The position numbers and the translations under genes were made by a program. From Leptolyngbya ohadii IS1 (GTDB taxonomy: Bacteria; Cyanobacteriota; Cyanobacteriia; Elainellales; Elainellaceae), in the NCBI RefSeq assembly GCF_002215035.1, contig NZ_NKFP01000001.1, positions 62,001-126,000 of the forward strand: a stretch of 64,000 nucleotides of DNA, written 5' to 3'. Positions within the stretch are counted from its first letter, which is position 1, and each line of letters opens with the position of its first letter. The notes below the pieces were generated by a model. The model saw only the letters and a list, made by a program, of their open reading frames with translations, ran no database searches and was not told the origin of the DNA. Of the stretch, positions 36,874-45,520 are shown piece by piece.

Positions 36874-38036
36874 GCGATCGACTGAAGTGCTGTAAATGCA
36901 CTGATATCGCTTGAAGCGGATGCGTTGTTGCGTGTCCGTTATTTCTTATGTAATAAACGTTTTCTTATGTAATAAAGGGGCTGGGATTGGGAGAAGGAGC
37001 AAATTTCTTACCTACACCCTTACCAAGTTCTTACCTACAGATTCAGTTAGTGGCTTCCCACAAGACGCACTGAAGGATTTCTTACATAAGAAAAGGGCTA
37101 TATAAAAGGTTGTACATAAGAAAGAGGAAAATGTTTGCTTGAAACGGAATCGACTGTTTTGGATTAGCAGTCTTCTTTTCTAGAAGATTCTCATCTAACA
37201 GCTTCTACAACTCAATTTTGTGCTTCTTGGTGCTTCCAGCCTCTAACTGCCAAATCTGAGCCGATCGTATCCGCTGATTCTCTATGAGAATAATAAACTC
37301 TAGTGAATGCATTATTTAGTTCTAATTGGAGAAAAATGTTAAAGTTTTTCAAGGATTGCGAAAAGTGAATGAATGATCCATGCCCTCTCATCCGGTGAGT
37401 TAGATCACATACCAGCGGATAGAGGTCTGCTCTTTCGGCTGTGTACTGAAACTTGCCCGCTGTTGTACGGATGGAGCGGAGGCAAGCCAGTTGAACTACC
37501 GTTGATCCACGGACGGGACGTAGGCGATTTACTGATGTGTAACTTTAAACTTTATGGGTGGCTCATATCTCGCTACTGACGACCATCTATCGGCAAGTGT
37601 CTAATCTAGAAACATGAGCCGGTTCAAACAGGCTCTACCACCCACTTTCGATTTCCCGGTGCATCTAGCAGTATGAGTAGAACTTACACCTTGTTTTTAC
37701 GAGCATAGCGACTGCTGAGAAATGTTTTAGTAGCCGACCGTACAGAATGCCTCAAAAGGGTGAGTAAATCCACGAGTTCTGCGATCGCCGCTTATCCTTA
37801 CCAGTTCTGCTCCGTAATTTAGTCGTTTTCTCATTCGTTTTCTCAATCCGCAGTCGATTGTTTCTCCAGATGGCATCTCAAATCTTGCCAGCTCTGGCTA
37901 TTTCGTCTGCTCGTTTTATGAGTTTGCCTTAAGAGTTTTCTGTGTCACGTCGCTAATTAAATCCTTCGTTTTCAAGATTGCGGCGTTGTTCCGCCATTCG
38001 TTGTTTAGTCACAATTATCTACGTTAAGGACTTCCT
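36874..38036. other. Long intergenic region between rep and adhesin gene
   Basis: About 1.16 kb. The first 250 bp hold a small hairpin (AGTGC/GCACT at 36886-36902) and the second repeat cluster. The remainder has only short, low-quality ORFs (for example 37373-37579) without a ribosome-binding site or recognisable product, and no tRNA or known RNA. The last part presumably carries the adhesin promoter and leader. Confidence 0.6.
36942..37124. repeat. Second repeat cluster downstream of rep
   Basis: TTTCTTATGTAATAAA occurs at 36942 and 36961. TTCTTACCTACA occurs at 37005 and 37028. The related inverted form TTCTTACATAAGAA is at 37079 and its right half TACATAAGAAA at 37113. These are variants of one near-palindrome. 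A TATAAAA box is at 37101. It may be a second protein-binding array or an operator. Confidence 0.75.
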
Positions 38037-41000
38037 ATGCCCGTTCCTACCTATTTCACCACGTCTCCGATTAATGGCGGCACGCCCGTTTCTATCAGTG
38101 TTCCTCCCGTTGGTGGCATCATCTATGACTTTGTTGGCAATAACGGTGTCCGAATTACGGCATTCGTGAATGGCTCGTCGATGCCTATTTTTACCTCAAA
38201 TGCAGGTACGTCGCAATTGCTCAACAGTGCGACCCTGACAGCACGAGAAATTGCTGCGCTGGGGGGCGGAATTCAGCAGCTTGCTGTGCGTTTAACGGTC
38301 TACGACGGAGACAGCACCAGCAATGATTTTGACTTTAACCGAGCCTTCCTGAGATTCAACAGCGTTGAGTGGGCACTGAACACTAGCGTCATGGGCACCT
38401 ATAACCATGATGGTTCTGGCAATACAAGCCAAACGGCTTTGGTAACGGGCTATCCAAACGATCAGCTAGCAACGGGCTGGGGCTTGGTTACAGATACGGC
38501 TGTCCTTTCAAATCTCTACAACTCGATCGTCAGCACGGGCAAAATTGATCTTTACTGGCAGAGTACGAACCCTGGTGGCGGAAACTATCTTGAATTTACT
38601 CGTGGCTTAAACTCAAGCATTCTCAGCTATCCGTCGGTTAGCCCGGACATCATTCCCTCGATCGATCTTTTCTCAAGCAGCGACACAGGTTTCTCAAACA
38701 GTGATGATCTGACCTCGCGCACAACTCCGACTCTGGGTGGTGCAACGGCTCCAGGGGATCAGCTGGAAATTTACGCAGGTTCGACCCTGCTGGGTACGAC
38801 AACGGCAGACGGCTCAGGTAATTGGAGCTTTACGGTTCCGGGAGGGCTTGCGTTCACCAACGGTACATACAACATTAGAGCCAGGGTCGTAGACGGCTCT
38901 GGGAATGTCCTGGCAACTTCTGGTATTCTGCCCATCACGATCGATACGACTGCGCCTGGGGCACCGGGATTGCCTGATCTCACTAACGGTAGCGATACGG
39001 GTTCCTCGAACAGCGACAATATCACCAGTGCGACGACGCAAGTTCTGACGGGCACAGCAGAAGCAAACAGCCGCGTTGAGATTTTCCGCGATGGCAGCTC
39101 GATCGGGACAGCGACGGCAAACAGTTCTGGCGTGTGGACGTACAGCGCTAATCTGAGTGCGGGAACCCATGCGATTACGGTGAGAGCCACGGATGCGGCA
39201 GGAAATGTAAGCTCTGCCTCTGAATCCTTGTCGATTACGGTTGATGGTGCGATCGTCGCTCCTGGACTGCCCGACCTGCTAGACGGCAGCGATAGCGGTT
39301 CCTCTAACACCGACAACCTTACCAACCGCACCAATCCCACCCTCAGCGGCACGGCAGAAGCCAATAGCAGCGTTGAAATTTACAGCGGCACGACCCTGAT
39401 CGGCACCACCACCGCTAACAGTGCGGGCACCTGGACTTTCTCCCCCACGCTGGCAGAAGGGGTGTATAGCATTACAGCGAAAGCGACCGATGCCGCCGGA
39501 AACACGAATACCTCTGCTGCCCTTTCGCTGACGATCGACACCTCTGTTCTGACGCCCTCGGATCTGGATTTAGTGGATGCGAGCGATCTGGGGCAATCGA
39601 CAATCGACAATCTTACCAGCGACACCACTCCTACGATTAGCGGCAAAGCAGGAGCGGGAGACATCGTCAAGCTGTACAGTGGCGCGACCCTGCTGGGACA
39701 AACCGTGGCAGACAGCGCTGGCAACTGGAGCGTGACGCCTGCAACCGACCTGGCGGATGGCACTTATAACCTGACTGCTAGAGCCGAGGATGCGGCAGGC
39801 AATGTGAGTGGGGCAGCTCCCTCCCTGCGAGTCACGATCGATGGTACCGCTCCAGCAATGCCTGAAATGGAGCCAGACCTGAAATTCACCAGCGATACGG
39901 GGATATCGGACACCGACAACAACACCGGAGACAATACGCCTGAATTTATCGGGACGTTAACCAGCGCCGAGGCAGGCATGACCGTGACGCTGTACAGCAG
40001 CACAATTCCGGTAGGGACAGGTACGGTACAGGCAGACGGTTCCTGGGCAGTAACGGCTTCTCCGCTGGAGAATGGGGTGCATGATATCAGCTACACCGTG
40101 ACGGATGTGGCAGGAAATGAAAGTCTGCCGTCTCCCGTGCTGCTGATTAATGTAGATGCAGCAATGCCTGAAGCCCCCACAATGGCACCCGACCTGATTG
40201 AAAGCAGTGACACGGGGATTAATCGCACGGATGACATTACTGCTGATGTAACGCCGACTTTCCGGGGTGAAGGGGGTCCTGCCAACCAGCTGGTTCGTCT
40301 CTATGCCAACGGGGTTCAGGTGGGAGAGGCAACGATCGCCGAAGATGGAACCTGGTTAGTGGATGCTTCGGCACTGACTTCCGGTGTGTATGACATCAGT
40401 GCGACCTATGTGGATAGGGTCACGGGGAACGAAAGCAGCCCCTCTCCAGCCCTGCCGATCGAGATTAATCCTACTGCGATCGTCCTGCCGACTGCACCCC
40501 GCCTCAGTCTGCCTCCCTCGGATGGCGGTTCAAATGGGGGTTCAAACGGGGGTTCAAACGGTGGCTCTTTGGGCATCGGGGATTCAACCAATGACAACGA
40601 GGGGATAACGAACGACAACACGCCTCCGCTGCAAGGAGTAGCTGAACCGGGGACGCAGATTGAAGTATTTGTTGGCTCGACCAAGATCGGCGATGCCATC
40701 GTGGATGACCAGGGCAACTGGACAATGATCCCCACAGCCTCTCTGCCCGACGGTACCTATACTGTGACGGTAAAGGCAACGGCTCCTGGCGGTAGCACGA
40801 CGATCGTTTCTCCGGAAGCCCCTCTGGTGATTGATACCAAGGCAGCTTCGGTGGAGATCCTGAATTTTGGCTCAACCATCCGCGATACCAGCGTCAATCG
40901 AATTGACTTCAAGTTCAGCGAAACGGTTCGCAATGTCCGGGTTGAAGACCTGATCCTGATGCGCGATGGGCAACCCTTGTCTCTGGCAGGTGCCAAGCTC

Positions 41001-41813
41001 TCGACGAAAGACGGGCAGGTCTTTTTGCTGGAAAACATTCCGGGTATGACCGCCAGCAGTGGAGTTTACGAGATTCGGATCAAGCCCAGCAACATGATTA
41101 CCGATCGGGCAGGAAATGCCCTGACTGTGGGCGATAGCGATAGCTGGCTGACGGGCTATACTGCCGATGCGATGCCTGGAATTCGGATGCGGGGTCGCGT
41201 GGGAATTCGGATGACGGGTGGCTCTAGCCAGGATCGTTTGCTGGGCGGAAAGCGGCGCGACATTCTGCGGGCTGGTGGCGGAGACGATCGGGTGAACGCG
41301 CGGGGGGGGAATGACCGTGTAATGGCGGGTGCCGGAAACGACATTGCCTTTGGTCTAAAAGGAAACGATTTGCTCAACGGCGGCGGCGGCAGGGACATTC
41401 TGCATGGCGGCAGAAATAACGATCGCCTGGTCGGTGGGGGTCGCAACGATCGCCTGATTGGCAACGGGGGCAATGATGTGCTGGTGGGCGGTCAAGGTCG
41501 CGATGTTCTGATTGGCGGGGCGGGGATTGACACCTATCAGATCAACAGCCTGCGGGAACGGGGCGATCGGGTACTTGGCTTTGCGGCAAATGATCGAATT
41601 GACCTGCGCGGCGTATTCAGAGGTGAGGCGTACAAGGCAGACAACCGCTTTGCCCAGTACTACCAATTCACCCAACTGGTTCAGGTCGGCAGCAATACGG
41701 AAGTGCGAGTGGATGTAGACGGCAGCGGCAGCAGCAAAAATTTCGCCACGCTAATGACGCTGCAAAACGTGTCCTCTAGCATGGTGCAGTCTACCAACTT
41801 TGTGATTGGTTAA
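38037..41813 (+). CDS. Ig-repeat/RTX surface adhesin
   Basis: A 1258-aa secreted-type protein. Residues 1-210 are a beta-rich head of unknown family. Residues ~210-920 hold about eight ~95-110-aa bacterial Ig-like repeats with the pattern DLxxxSDxGxSxxDxxTxxTxPTxxGTA...VEIYxGxTLIGTTTAxxxGxW...GxYxxTxxAxDxAGN. A Gly/Ser/Asn linker (GGSNGGSNGGS) sits near 830. A further Ig-like/SwmB-type unit precedes an RTX beta-roll at ~1070-1180 (GGxxxDxLxGG) and a terminal beta segment. There is no N-terminal signal peptide; the RTX block implies type I secretion through a C-terminal signal. Arg is unusually frequent in the RTX loops. It is adjacent to glycosyltransferases, which may modify it. Confidence 0.88.
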   Translation: MPVPTYFTTSPINGGTPVSISVPPVGGIIYDFVGNNGVRITAFVNGSSMPIFTSNAGTSQLLNSATLTAREIAALGGGIQQLAVRLTVYDGDSTSNDFDFNRAFLRFNSVEWALNTSVMGTYNHDGSGNTSQTALVTGYPNDQLATGWGLVTDTAVLSNLYNSIVSTGKIDLYWQSTNPGGGNYLEFTRGLNSSILSYPSVSPDIIPSIDLFSSSDTGFSNSDDLTSRTTPTLGGATAPGDQLEIYAGSTLLGTTTADGSGNWSFTVPGGLAFTNGTYNIRARVVDGSGNVLATSGILPITIDTTAPGAPGLPDLTNGSDTGSSNSDNITSATTQVLTGTAEANSRVEIFRDGSSIGTATANSSGVWTYSANLSAGTHAITVRATDAAGNVSSASESLSITVDGAIVAPGLPDLLDGSDSGSSNTDNLTNRTNPTLSGTAEANSSVEIYSGTTLIGTTTANSAGTWTFSPTLAEGVYSITAKATDAAGNTNTSAALSLTIDTSVLTPSDLDLVDASDLGQSTIDNLTSDTTPTISGKAGAGDIVKLYSGATLLGQTVADSAGNWSVTPATDLADGTYNLTARAEDAAGNVSGAAPSLRVTIDGTAPAMPEMEPDLKFTSDTGISDTDNNTGDNTPEFIGTLTSAEAGMTVTLYSSTIPVGTGTVQADGSWAVTASPLENGVHDISYTVTDVAGNESLPSPVLLINVDAAMPEAPTMAPDLIESSDTGINRTDDITADVTPTFRGEGGPANQLVRLYANGVQVGEATIAEDGTWLVDASALTSGVYDISATYVDRVTGNESSPSPALPIEINPTAIVLPTAPRLSLPPSDGGSNGGSNGGSNGGSLGIGDSTNDNEGITNDNTPPLQGVAEPGTQIEVFVGSTKIGDAIVDDQGNWTMIPTASLPDGTYTVTVKATAPGGSTTIVSPEAPLVIDTKAASVEILNFGSTIRDTSVNRIDFKFSETVRNVRVEDLILMRDGQPLSLAGAKLSTKDGQVFLLENIPGMTASSGVYEIRIKPSNMITDRAGNALTVGDSDSWLTGYTADAMPGIRMRGRVGIRMTGGSSQDRLLGGKRRDILRAGGGDDRVNARGGNDRVMAGAGNDIAFGLKGNDLLNGGGGRDILHGGRNNDRLVGGGRNDRLIGNGGNDVLVGGQGRDVLIGGAGIDTYQINSLRERGDRVLGFAANDRIDLRGVFRGEAYKADNRFAQYYQFTQLVQVGSNTEVRVDVDGSGSSKNFATLMTLQNVSSSMVQSTNFVIG

Positions 41814-41814
41814 C

Positions 41815-41850
41815 GGTCGGCAAGGTCGGCAAGGTCAGCAAGGTTGGCAA
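41815..41850. repeat. 9-bp tandem repeat x4 after adhesin stop
   Basis: GGTCGGCAA (41815), GGTCGGCAA (41824), GGTCAGCAA (41833) and GGTTGGCAA (41842) start two bases after the stop codon. Confidence 0.93.
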
Positions 41851-41927
41851 AGTAGCAATGCTGGCAAATTGGAAGTCTGATCACTCTCTGACAACTTCAA
41901 ATTTCTGACAACTTAACGTAGAACAGG

Positions 41928-41954
41928 GTGCAGGAGATAATCTTCTGCACTTTT
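41928..41954 (+). terminator. Rho-independent terminator of adhesin gene
   Basis: GTGCAGGAGA (41928-41937) and TCTTCTGCAC (41941-41950) form a 10-bp stem with one G-T wobble and a TAA loop, followed by TTTTCTGC. It lies 115 bp after the adhesin stop. Confidence 0.82.
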
Positions 41955-42023
41955 CTGCATTTTGCGGTTCTGCTAAATCAGCTCAAGATTGTGGGAAAAA
42001 AGAAGGACTGCTCGAAGGATTGC

Positions 42024-42059
42024 GAGAGGGATTCTGAGAGGGATTCTGAGAAGAATTGC
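42024..42059. repeat. 12-bp tandem repeat x3 next to GT2 stop
   Basis: GAGAGGGATTCT at 42024 and 42036, then GAGAAGAATTGC at 42048, just downstream of the stop of the minus-strand GT2 gene. Confidence 0.85.
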
Positions 42060-42075
42060 GAGGATCAGCCAGGAC

Positions 42076-43068
42076 TCAACCGTGAAGCAAACCAGCCATG
42101 AGCTGCTGCCATTCCGCCGATCGCACTAACTTTTCGACTTCAAAGGTGCCGCCGTATTCTGCTTCGTATTGCCGAAAGCGATCGATCCACTCTGCGATCG
42201 TTTCTGTCCAGGGTTGGGACTGGTATTGCAGCGCTTTCTTCAGATAAAGCTTCATTTCTGGCAAATGCCCGGTATGGAATAGCCGCCAGCCGATCCAGAC
42301 CAGCAAATGATAGTAGCACTCGGATTCGATCGCCCGAATGGGGGGCGGCAACTCTGCGGCAAAAAACTGCTGTCGGACTGTCCAGCTTTCCTGCGCTTGA
42401 ATCAGGGTATTGCGAGAATCGTTGCGATCGTGCTGCCGATACATCACCAGAATTTGCTTCACCCAGGCAGTCTGGCATCCCAGGAGAGCCAGTCGCTGAA
42501 CCAGATCAACATCGCAAGCTTGAGTAAAGCGTGAATCAAACAAACCCACCCGCTCCAGCCAGGTGCGGCGAAACAGCATCGCGCTCAGCAGAATGGGCAT
42601 CCGTGTGAGCCATCCCGCCAGGTCTAAAACCGGAGCTTCATGCCAGGGTTCAATCTGACTGAGAAAATTGCGTTCGGCATCGACCAATTGCCAGCCGCTA
42701 TGTACAATGCCCGTTTCCGGGTTGGACTGGAAACACGCCACTTGCAGCGCCAGCTTATTGGGAAGCCACACATCATCCTGATCCAAGAAGGCAATGAATT
42801 CGCCCTGAGCCAGTTCTAAGCCGCGATTGCGAGCCGCCGCCACGCCCCGATTTTCCTGATAAACCGATCGAATCTGAGTGCCGTAGGACTGAAGCGTTTC
42901 CTGGGTGTGGTCAGTTGACCCATCATCCACAACGATAATTTCAGTATCAATCTCAAGACTGATTTTTGTTAAGTCGGCATTGGTTTGTTGCAGCGCACTG
43001 TCGATCGCCTCTGTTAAATAGCGATCGCCGTTGTAGGCAGGAATGATGACGCTAACTGAAACAGACAT
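42076..43068 (-). CDS. Glycosyltransferase family 2, distal copy
   Basis: A 330-aa GT-A fold glycosyltransferase. It has the N-terminal VSVIIPAYNGDRYLTEAIDSAL, VVDDGSTDHTQ, DxD-type FLDQDDVW, and the acceptor-side ACDVDLVQRL with a downstream YRQHD. It transfers a sugar from a nucleotide-sugar to an acceptor not known here. ATG 43068 is chosen; a GTG at 43083 is an alternative that overlaps the previous gene further. It follows and overlaps its paralogue (stop at 43052), so the two are translationally coupled. No membrane segment is present, so it is likely cytosolic. Confidence 0.88.
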   Translation of the reverse strand: MSVSVSVIIPAYNGDRYLTEAIDSALQQTNADLTKISLEIDTEIIVVDDGSTDHTQETLQSYGTQIRSVYQENRGVAAARNRGLELAQGEFIAFLDQDDVWLPNKLALQVACFQSNPETGIVHSGWQLVDAERNFLSQIEPWHEAPVLDLAGWLTRMPILLSAMLFRRTWLERVGLFDSRFTQACDVDLVQRLALLGCQTAWVKQILVMYRQHDRNDSRNTLIQAQESWTVRQQFFAAELPPPIRAIESECYYHLLVWIGWRLFHTGHLPEMKLYLKKALQYQSQPWTETIAEWIDRFRQYEAEYGGTFEVEKLVRSAEWQQLMAGLLHG

Positions 43069-44116
43069 GGGAGCGGGCTTCACCTTCCCTGAAATGGTCT
43101 GAGACCCACTGCATTAAATTTTGCCATTCGGCTGAGGCAGCAAGGACAGTTGGATTGAAGGACTTCCCCAAGTTGGCAGAATAGCTGGCAAAACTCTCTA
43201 ACCAATGAACGATCGTTTCGCTAAACAGATAGGGGGAATGCTGCCACGCCTGCTGAAGCGTCCGGCTCATTTCGATTGAATGTTTAGTGTCGTACAGGTA
43301 CCAGGCAATCCAGACCAATGTGTGATAGCGAATCTGAGATTCCAGGCAGCGAACCGACTCCGGCAGATCGGGCTGGGCGAAAAAATGGTCAATCACGGCG
43401 GCGAGGGAGCGGGCTTGCGGTAAGCCTTGATGCATGGCGCTACTATCGTGCTGTCGATAGTTAACTGTGACCTGGGGCAACCAGATCGATCGACAGCCCA
43501 TTCTCGCCAGCCGCAGCACTAGTTCTGTATCCTCTGCCGGAGGAAAGCGCGGATCAAAACCGCCCGATCGCTCCAGCCAGCCTCGGTGAAACAGCATGGC
43601 ACTTGGCAGGACAGGTTTCCAGCGCAGCCAGCTTTCCAGGTTAAGGGTGGGAATCTGGGTCCAGGGTTTAACCTGCATCAGCACTTTCCCGGTGGAGTCA
43701 GTCCGCTGCCAGCCGCTATGCACAATTCCTGCCTCTGGATAGGTTGCGGCGATCGCCATCTGTGCAGCCAGCTTATCCGGCAAAAACACATCGTCTGCAT
43801 CGAGAAAAGCAATCCATTCGCCCCGTGCAAGCTGAATTCCATGATTGCGAGCGATCGCCACGCCCTGATTGGGCTGAAACACCGATCGAAACTCCAGGCT
43901 CAGGGTTTGCCTGTGATAGGACTGGAGGATCTGCTGGGTGTTATCCGTTGAGCCATCGTCGATCACAATTAGCTCGCAGTTCGGGTAAGTCTGCGCCAAA
44001 ACGCTGTCGATCGCCTGGGACAAATAGCGATCGCAGTTGTAGGTCGGAATGACGACACTGACCTGGGGTTGCCCTTGAGAGGGCGCTTGGAAGAGCGTTT
44101 GAGAGAGCTTCTGCAT
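43052..44116 (-). CDS. Glycosyltransferase family 2, proximal copy
   Basis: A 354-aa GT2 enzyme with SVVIPTYNCDRYLSQAIDSV, IDDGSTDNTQQ, the DxD-type FLDADDVF and acceptor-side PAEDTELVLRLARMGC. It is a tandem paralogue of the next gene: both share GIVHSGWQ, LPSAMLF-like and YRQHD segments. The frame extends upstream to a TTG at 44179, but ATG 44116 is the first sensible start; the leader is AT-rich. It is divergent from the small RTX gene, from which it is separated by ~500 bp. The pair probably acts on the same glycan as the TPR-transferases downstream; this is inferred from context only. Confidence 0.87.
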   Translation of the reverse strand: MQKLSQTLFQAPSQGQPQVSVVIPTYNCDRYLSQAIDSVLAQTYPNCELIVIDDGSTDNTQQILQSYHRQTLSLEFRSVFQPNQGVAIARNHGIQLARGEWIAFLDADDVFLPDKLAAQMAIAATYPEAGIVHSGWQRTDSTGKVLMQVKPWTQIPTLNLESWLRWKPVLPSAMLFHRGWLERSGGFDPRFPPAEDTELVLRLARMGCRSIWLPQVTVNYRQHDSSAMHQGLPQARSLAAVIDHFFAQPDLPESVRCLESQIRYHTLVWIAWYLYDTKHSIEMSRTLQQAWQHSPYLFSETIVHWLESFASYSANLGKSFNPTVLAASAEWQNLMQWVSDHFREGEARSHVCFS

Positions 44117-44612
44117 GAGGGGATGATGCCCACGGAAATTGGTTTTGTTACACCTGCGGCTGCATAATCTTCCCAACAATGGGGAAAGACAAAAGACAAC
44201 TGAGAAAGGATTTGCACCATATTTGGTTTCATACAGTATCCTAAAACATCAAGCTTGTAAGATTAGCGAAATGGTGTTAGCCTAATGTCCGCAAGGCGAT
44301 TGTACCGATGTTCCCAGTGAACACTGGAATATGTGGTGATTACGAATCGCAGTACGCTGAAAAACCTGAGTAGAGGTCTGTTCTCCCAAGTCTGTGTTCC
44401 GAGAGTAGATTGGTCGGAGTCGTAAATTTAGCAACGAACTCCCTAGCGTGCTCCCTGTTAAAGTGTCGTTCATGTTTGTGGTTTATTCCGATCGTCAGCA
44501 GGCAACAATCGTTTTGATTTAGGCGCTGAATCGGCTGATCTCTGCGCGGAATTAAAAAAATTGTCCTGAAACCGATTCGGAAAGAAAGTAGTTTCGTCCC
44601 CAGGAACCTGAT
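44117..44612. other. Divergent intergenic region, GT2 and RTX genes
   Basis: About 500 bp with no credible gene; one 63-codon minus-strand ORF (44282-44473) lacks a ribosome-binding site. Promoters for both directions are expected here. AGGAACC precedes the RTX start at 44613. Confidence 0.5.
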
Positions 44613-45494
44613 ATGTCAGAAGTGATTACAGCGGCACCGGGCGGAAGTTTTCCCGTATTTGGACTCGAAGTGATTAGCCAGGGTCCGGTAACTTTACGCA
44701 GTGGACCAAATGCACCCGCTGGAACGATTCAGGTCATCGGTAGCTCTGCCAATGACGTCATTCAACCCCTTGATCTGAATGCAGCCACGCCTTTGCTGAT
44801 CTCTGGTGCAGAGGGAAGCGATGAATTGAGAGGTTCAGCAGGAATCGATGAAATTTCCGGAGGCAATAACGACGATCTTGTCCTGGGAAATGCGGGTGAT
44901 GATTCCCTTCAGGGCGACGCGGGTGCAGACCAGATCTTTGGTGGACTGGGCAATGACCTGATTTTTGGCGGCATTGATGCCGATCGCCTGTTTGGTAACG
45001 AAGGCAGTGACGAGATCCTGGGCGAAGGCGGCAACGATCGAATCTCCGGCGGTACGGAAAATGACATTCTGAGCGGCGGCAGGGGAACCGATCGCCTTTC
45101 GGGAGACGCAGGAGACGATGATCTGATCGCAGGGCAGGGGGCAGATATCCTGGTCGGTGGCGATGGCAGGGATACGTTTATTTTTGGCAGGACGTCCAGA
45201 GCCGGACTCGATCGGGTGAGAGACTTTAGCTCAGGCGAGGATAAGATTCTGCTTGACCAGGCTCTCCTGCCGGGTTCTGGCTTGGGGCGGGGAAGACTGC
45301 GCGCTGGGGATTTTGCGGCGATTGATGATTTGCCGGACGAAAGCTCTGAGGATATCGCTGCCAAGATTATCTATGTGAGAAGCACGGGCACAGTCTTCTA
45401 CAATCCTGCCGACGGTACACCCGTTGCGCTGCTGCGACTGAGTAAGGATTTGCCCATTACGGCTGCGGATTTTGAAATTGGAACTGGACTCTAG
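44613..45494 (+). CDS. Small RTX calcium-binding secreted protein
   Basis: A 293-aa protein. The first ~60 residues are a beta-rich cap. Residues ~65-195 are RTX nonapeptides (GSDELRG, GNAGDDSLQGDAGAD, GGLGNDLIFGG, GGNDRISGGTENDILSGG). This is followed by the common DTFIFGRTS...DRVRDFSSGEDKI terminal domain and a ~60-aa tail. That layout is typical of type I-secreted calcium-binding proteins. A 26-bp gap to the TPR-GT61 gene suggests that it heads the long plus-strand cluster. It could be a carrier substrate for that cluster. Secretion apparatus genes are not in the window. Confidence 0.88.
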   Translation: MSEVITAAPGGSFPVFGLEVISQGPVTLRSGPNAPAGTIQVIGSSANDVIQPLDLNAATPLLISGAEGSDELRGSAGIDEISGGNNDDLVLGNAGDDSLQGDAGADQIFGGLGNDLIFGGIDADRLFGNEGSDEILGEGGNDRISGGTENDILSGGRGTDRLSGDAGDDDLIAGQGADILVGGDGRDTFIFGRTSRAGLDRVRDFSSGEDKILLDQALLPGSGLGRGRLRAGDFAAIDDLPDESSEDIAAKIIYVRSTGTVFYNPADGTPVALLRLSKDLPITAADFEIGTGL

Positions 45495-45520
45495 GCAACA
45501 GCCGACCAGGGTGCTTTGAT

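Noticed and set aside
37373-37579. 68-codon ORF between rep and adhesin
   Set aside because: No ribosome-binding site, no domain-like sequence, composition like the surrounding non-coding DNA.
38771-39364. 197-codon antisense ORF over the Ig repeats
   Set aside because: It mirrors the repeated codon pattern of the adhesin gene, has no ribosome-binding site and no recognisable product.
44282-44473. 63-codon minus-strand ORF in the GT2-RTX gap
   Set aside because: No ribosome-binding site and no family resemblance; likely chance.
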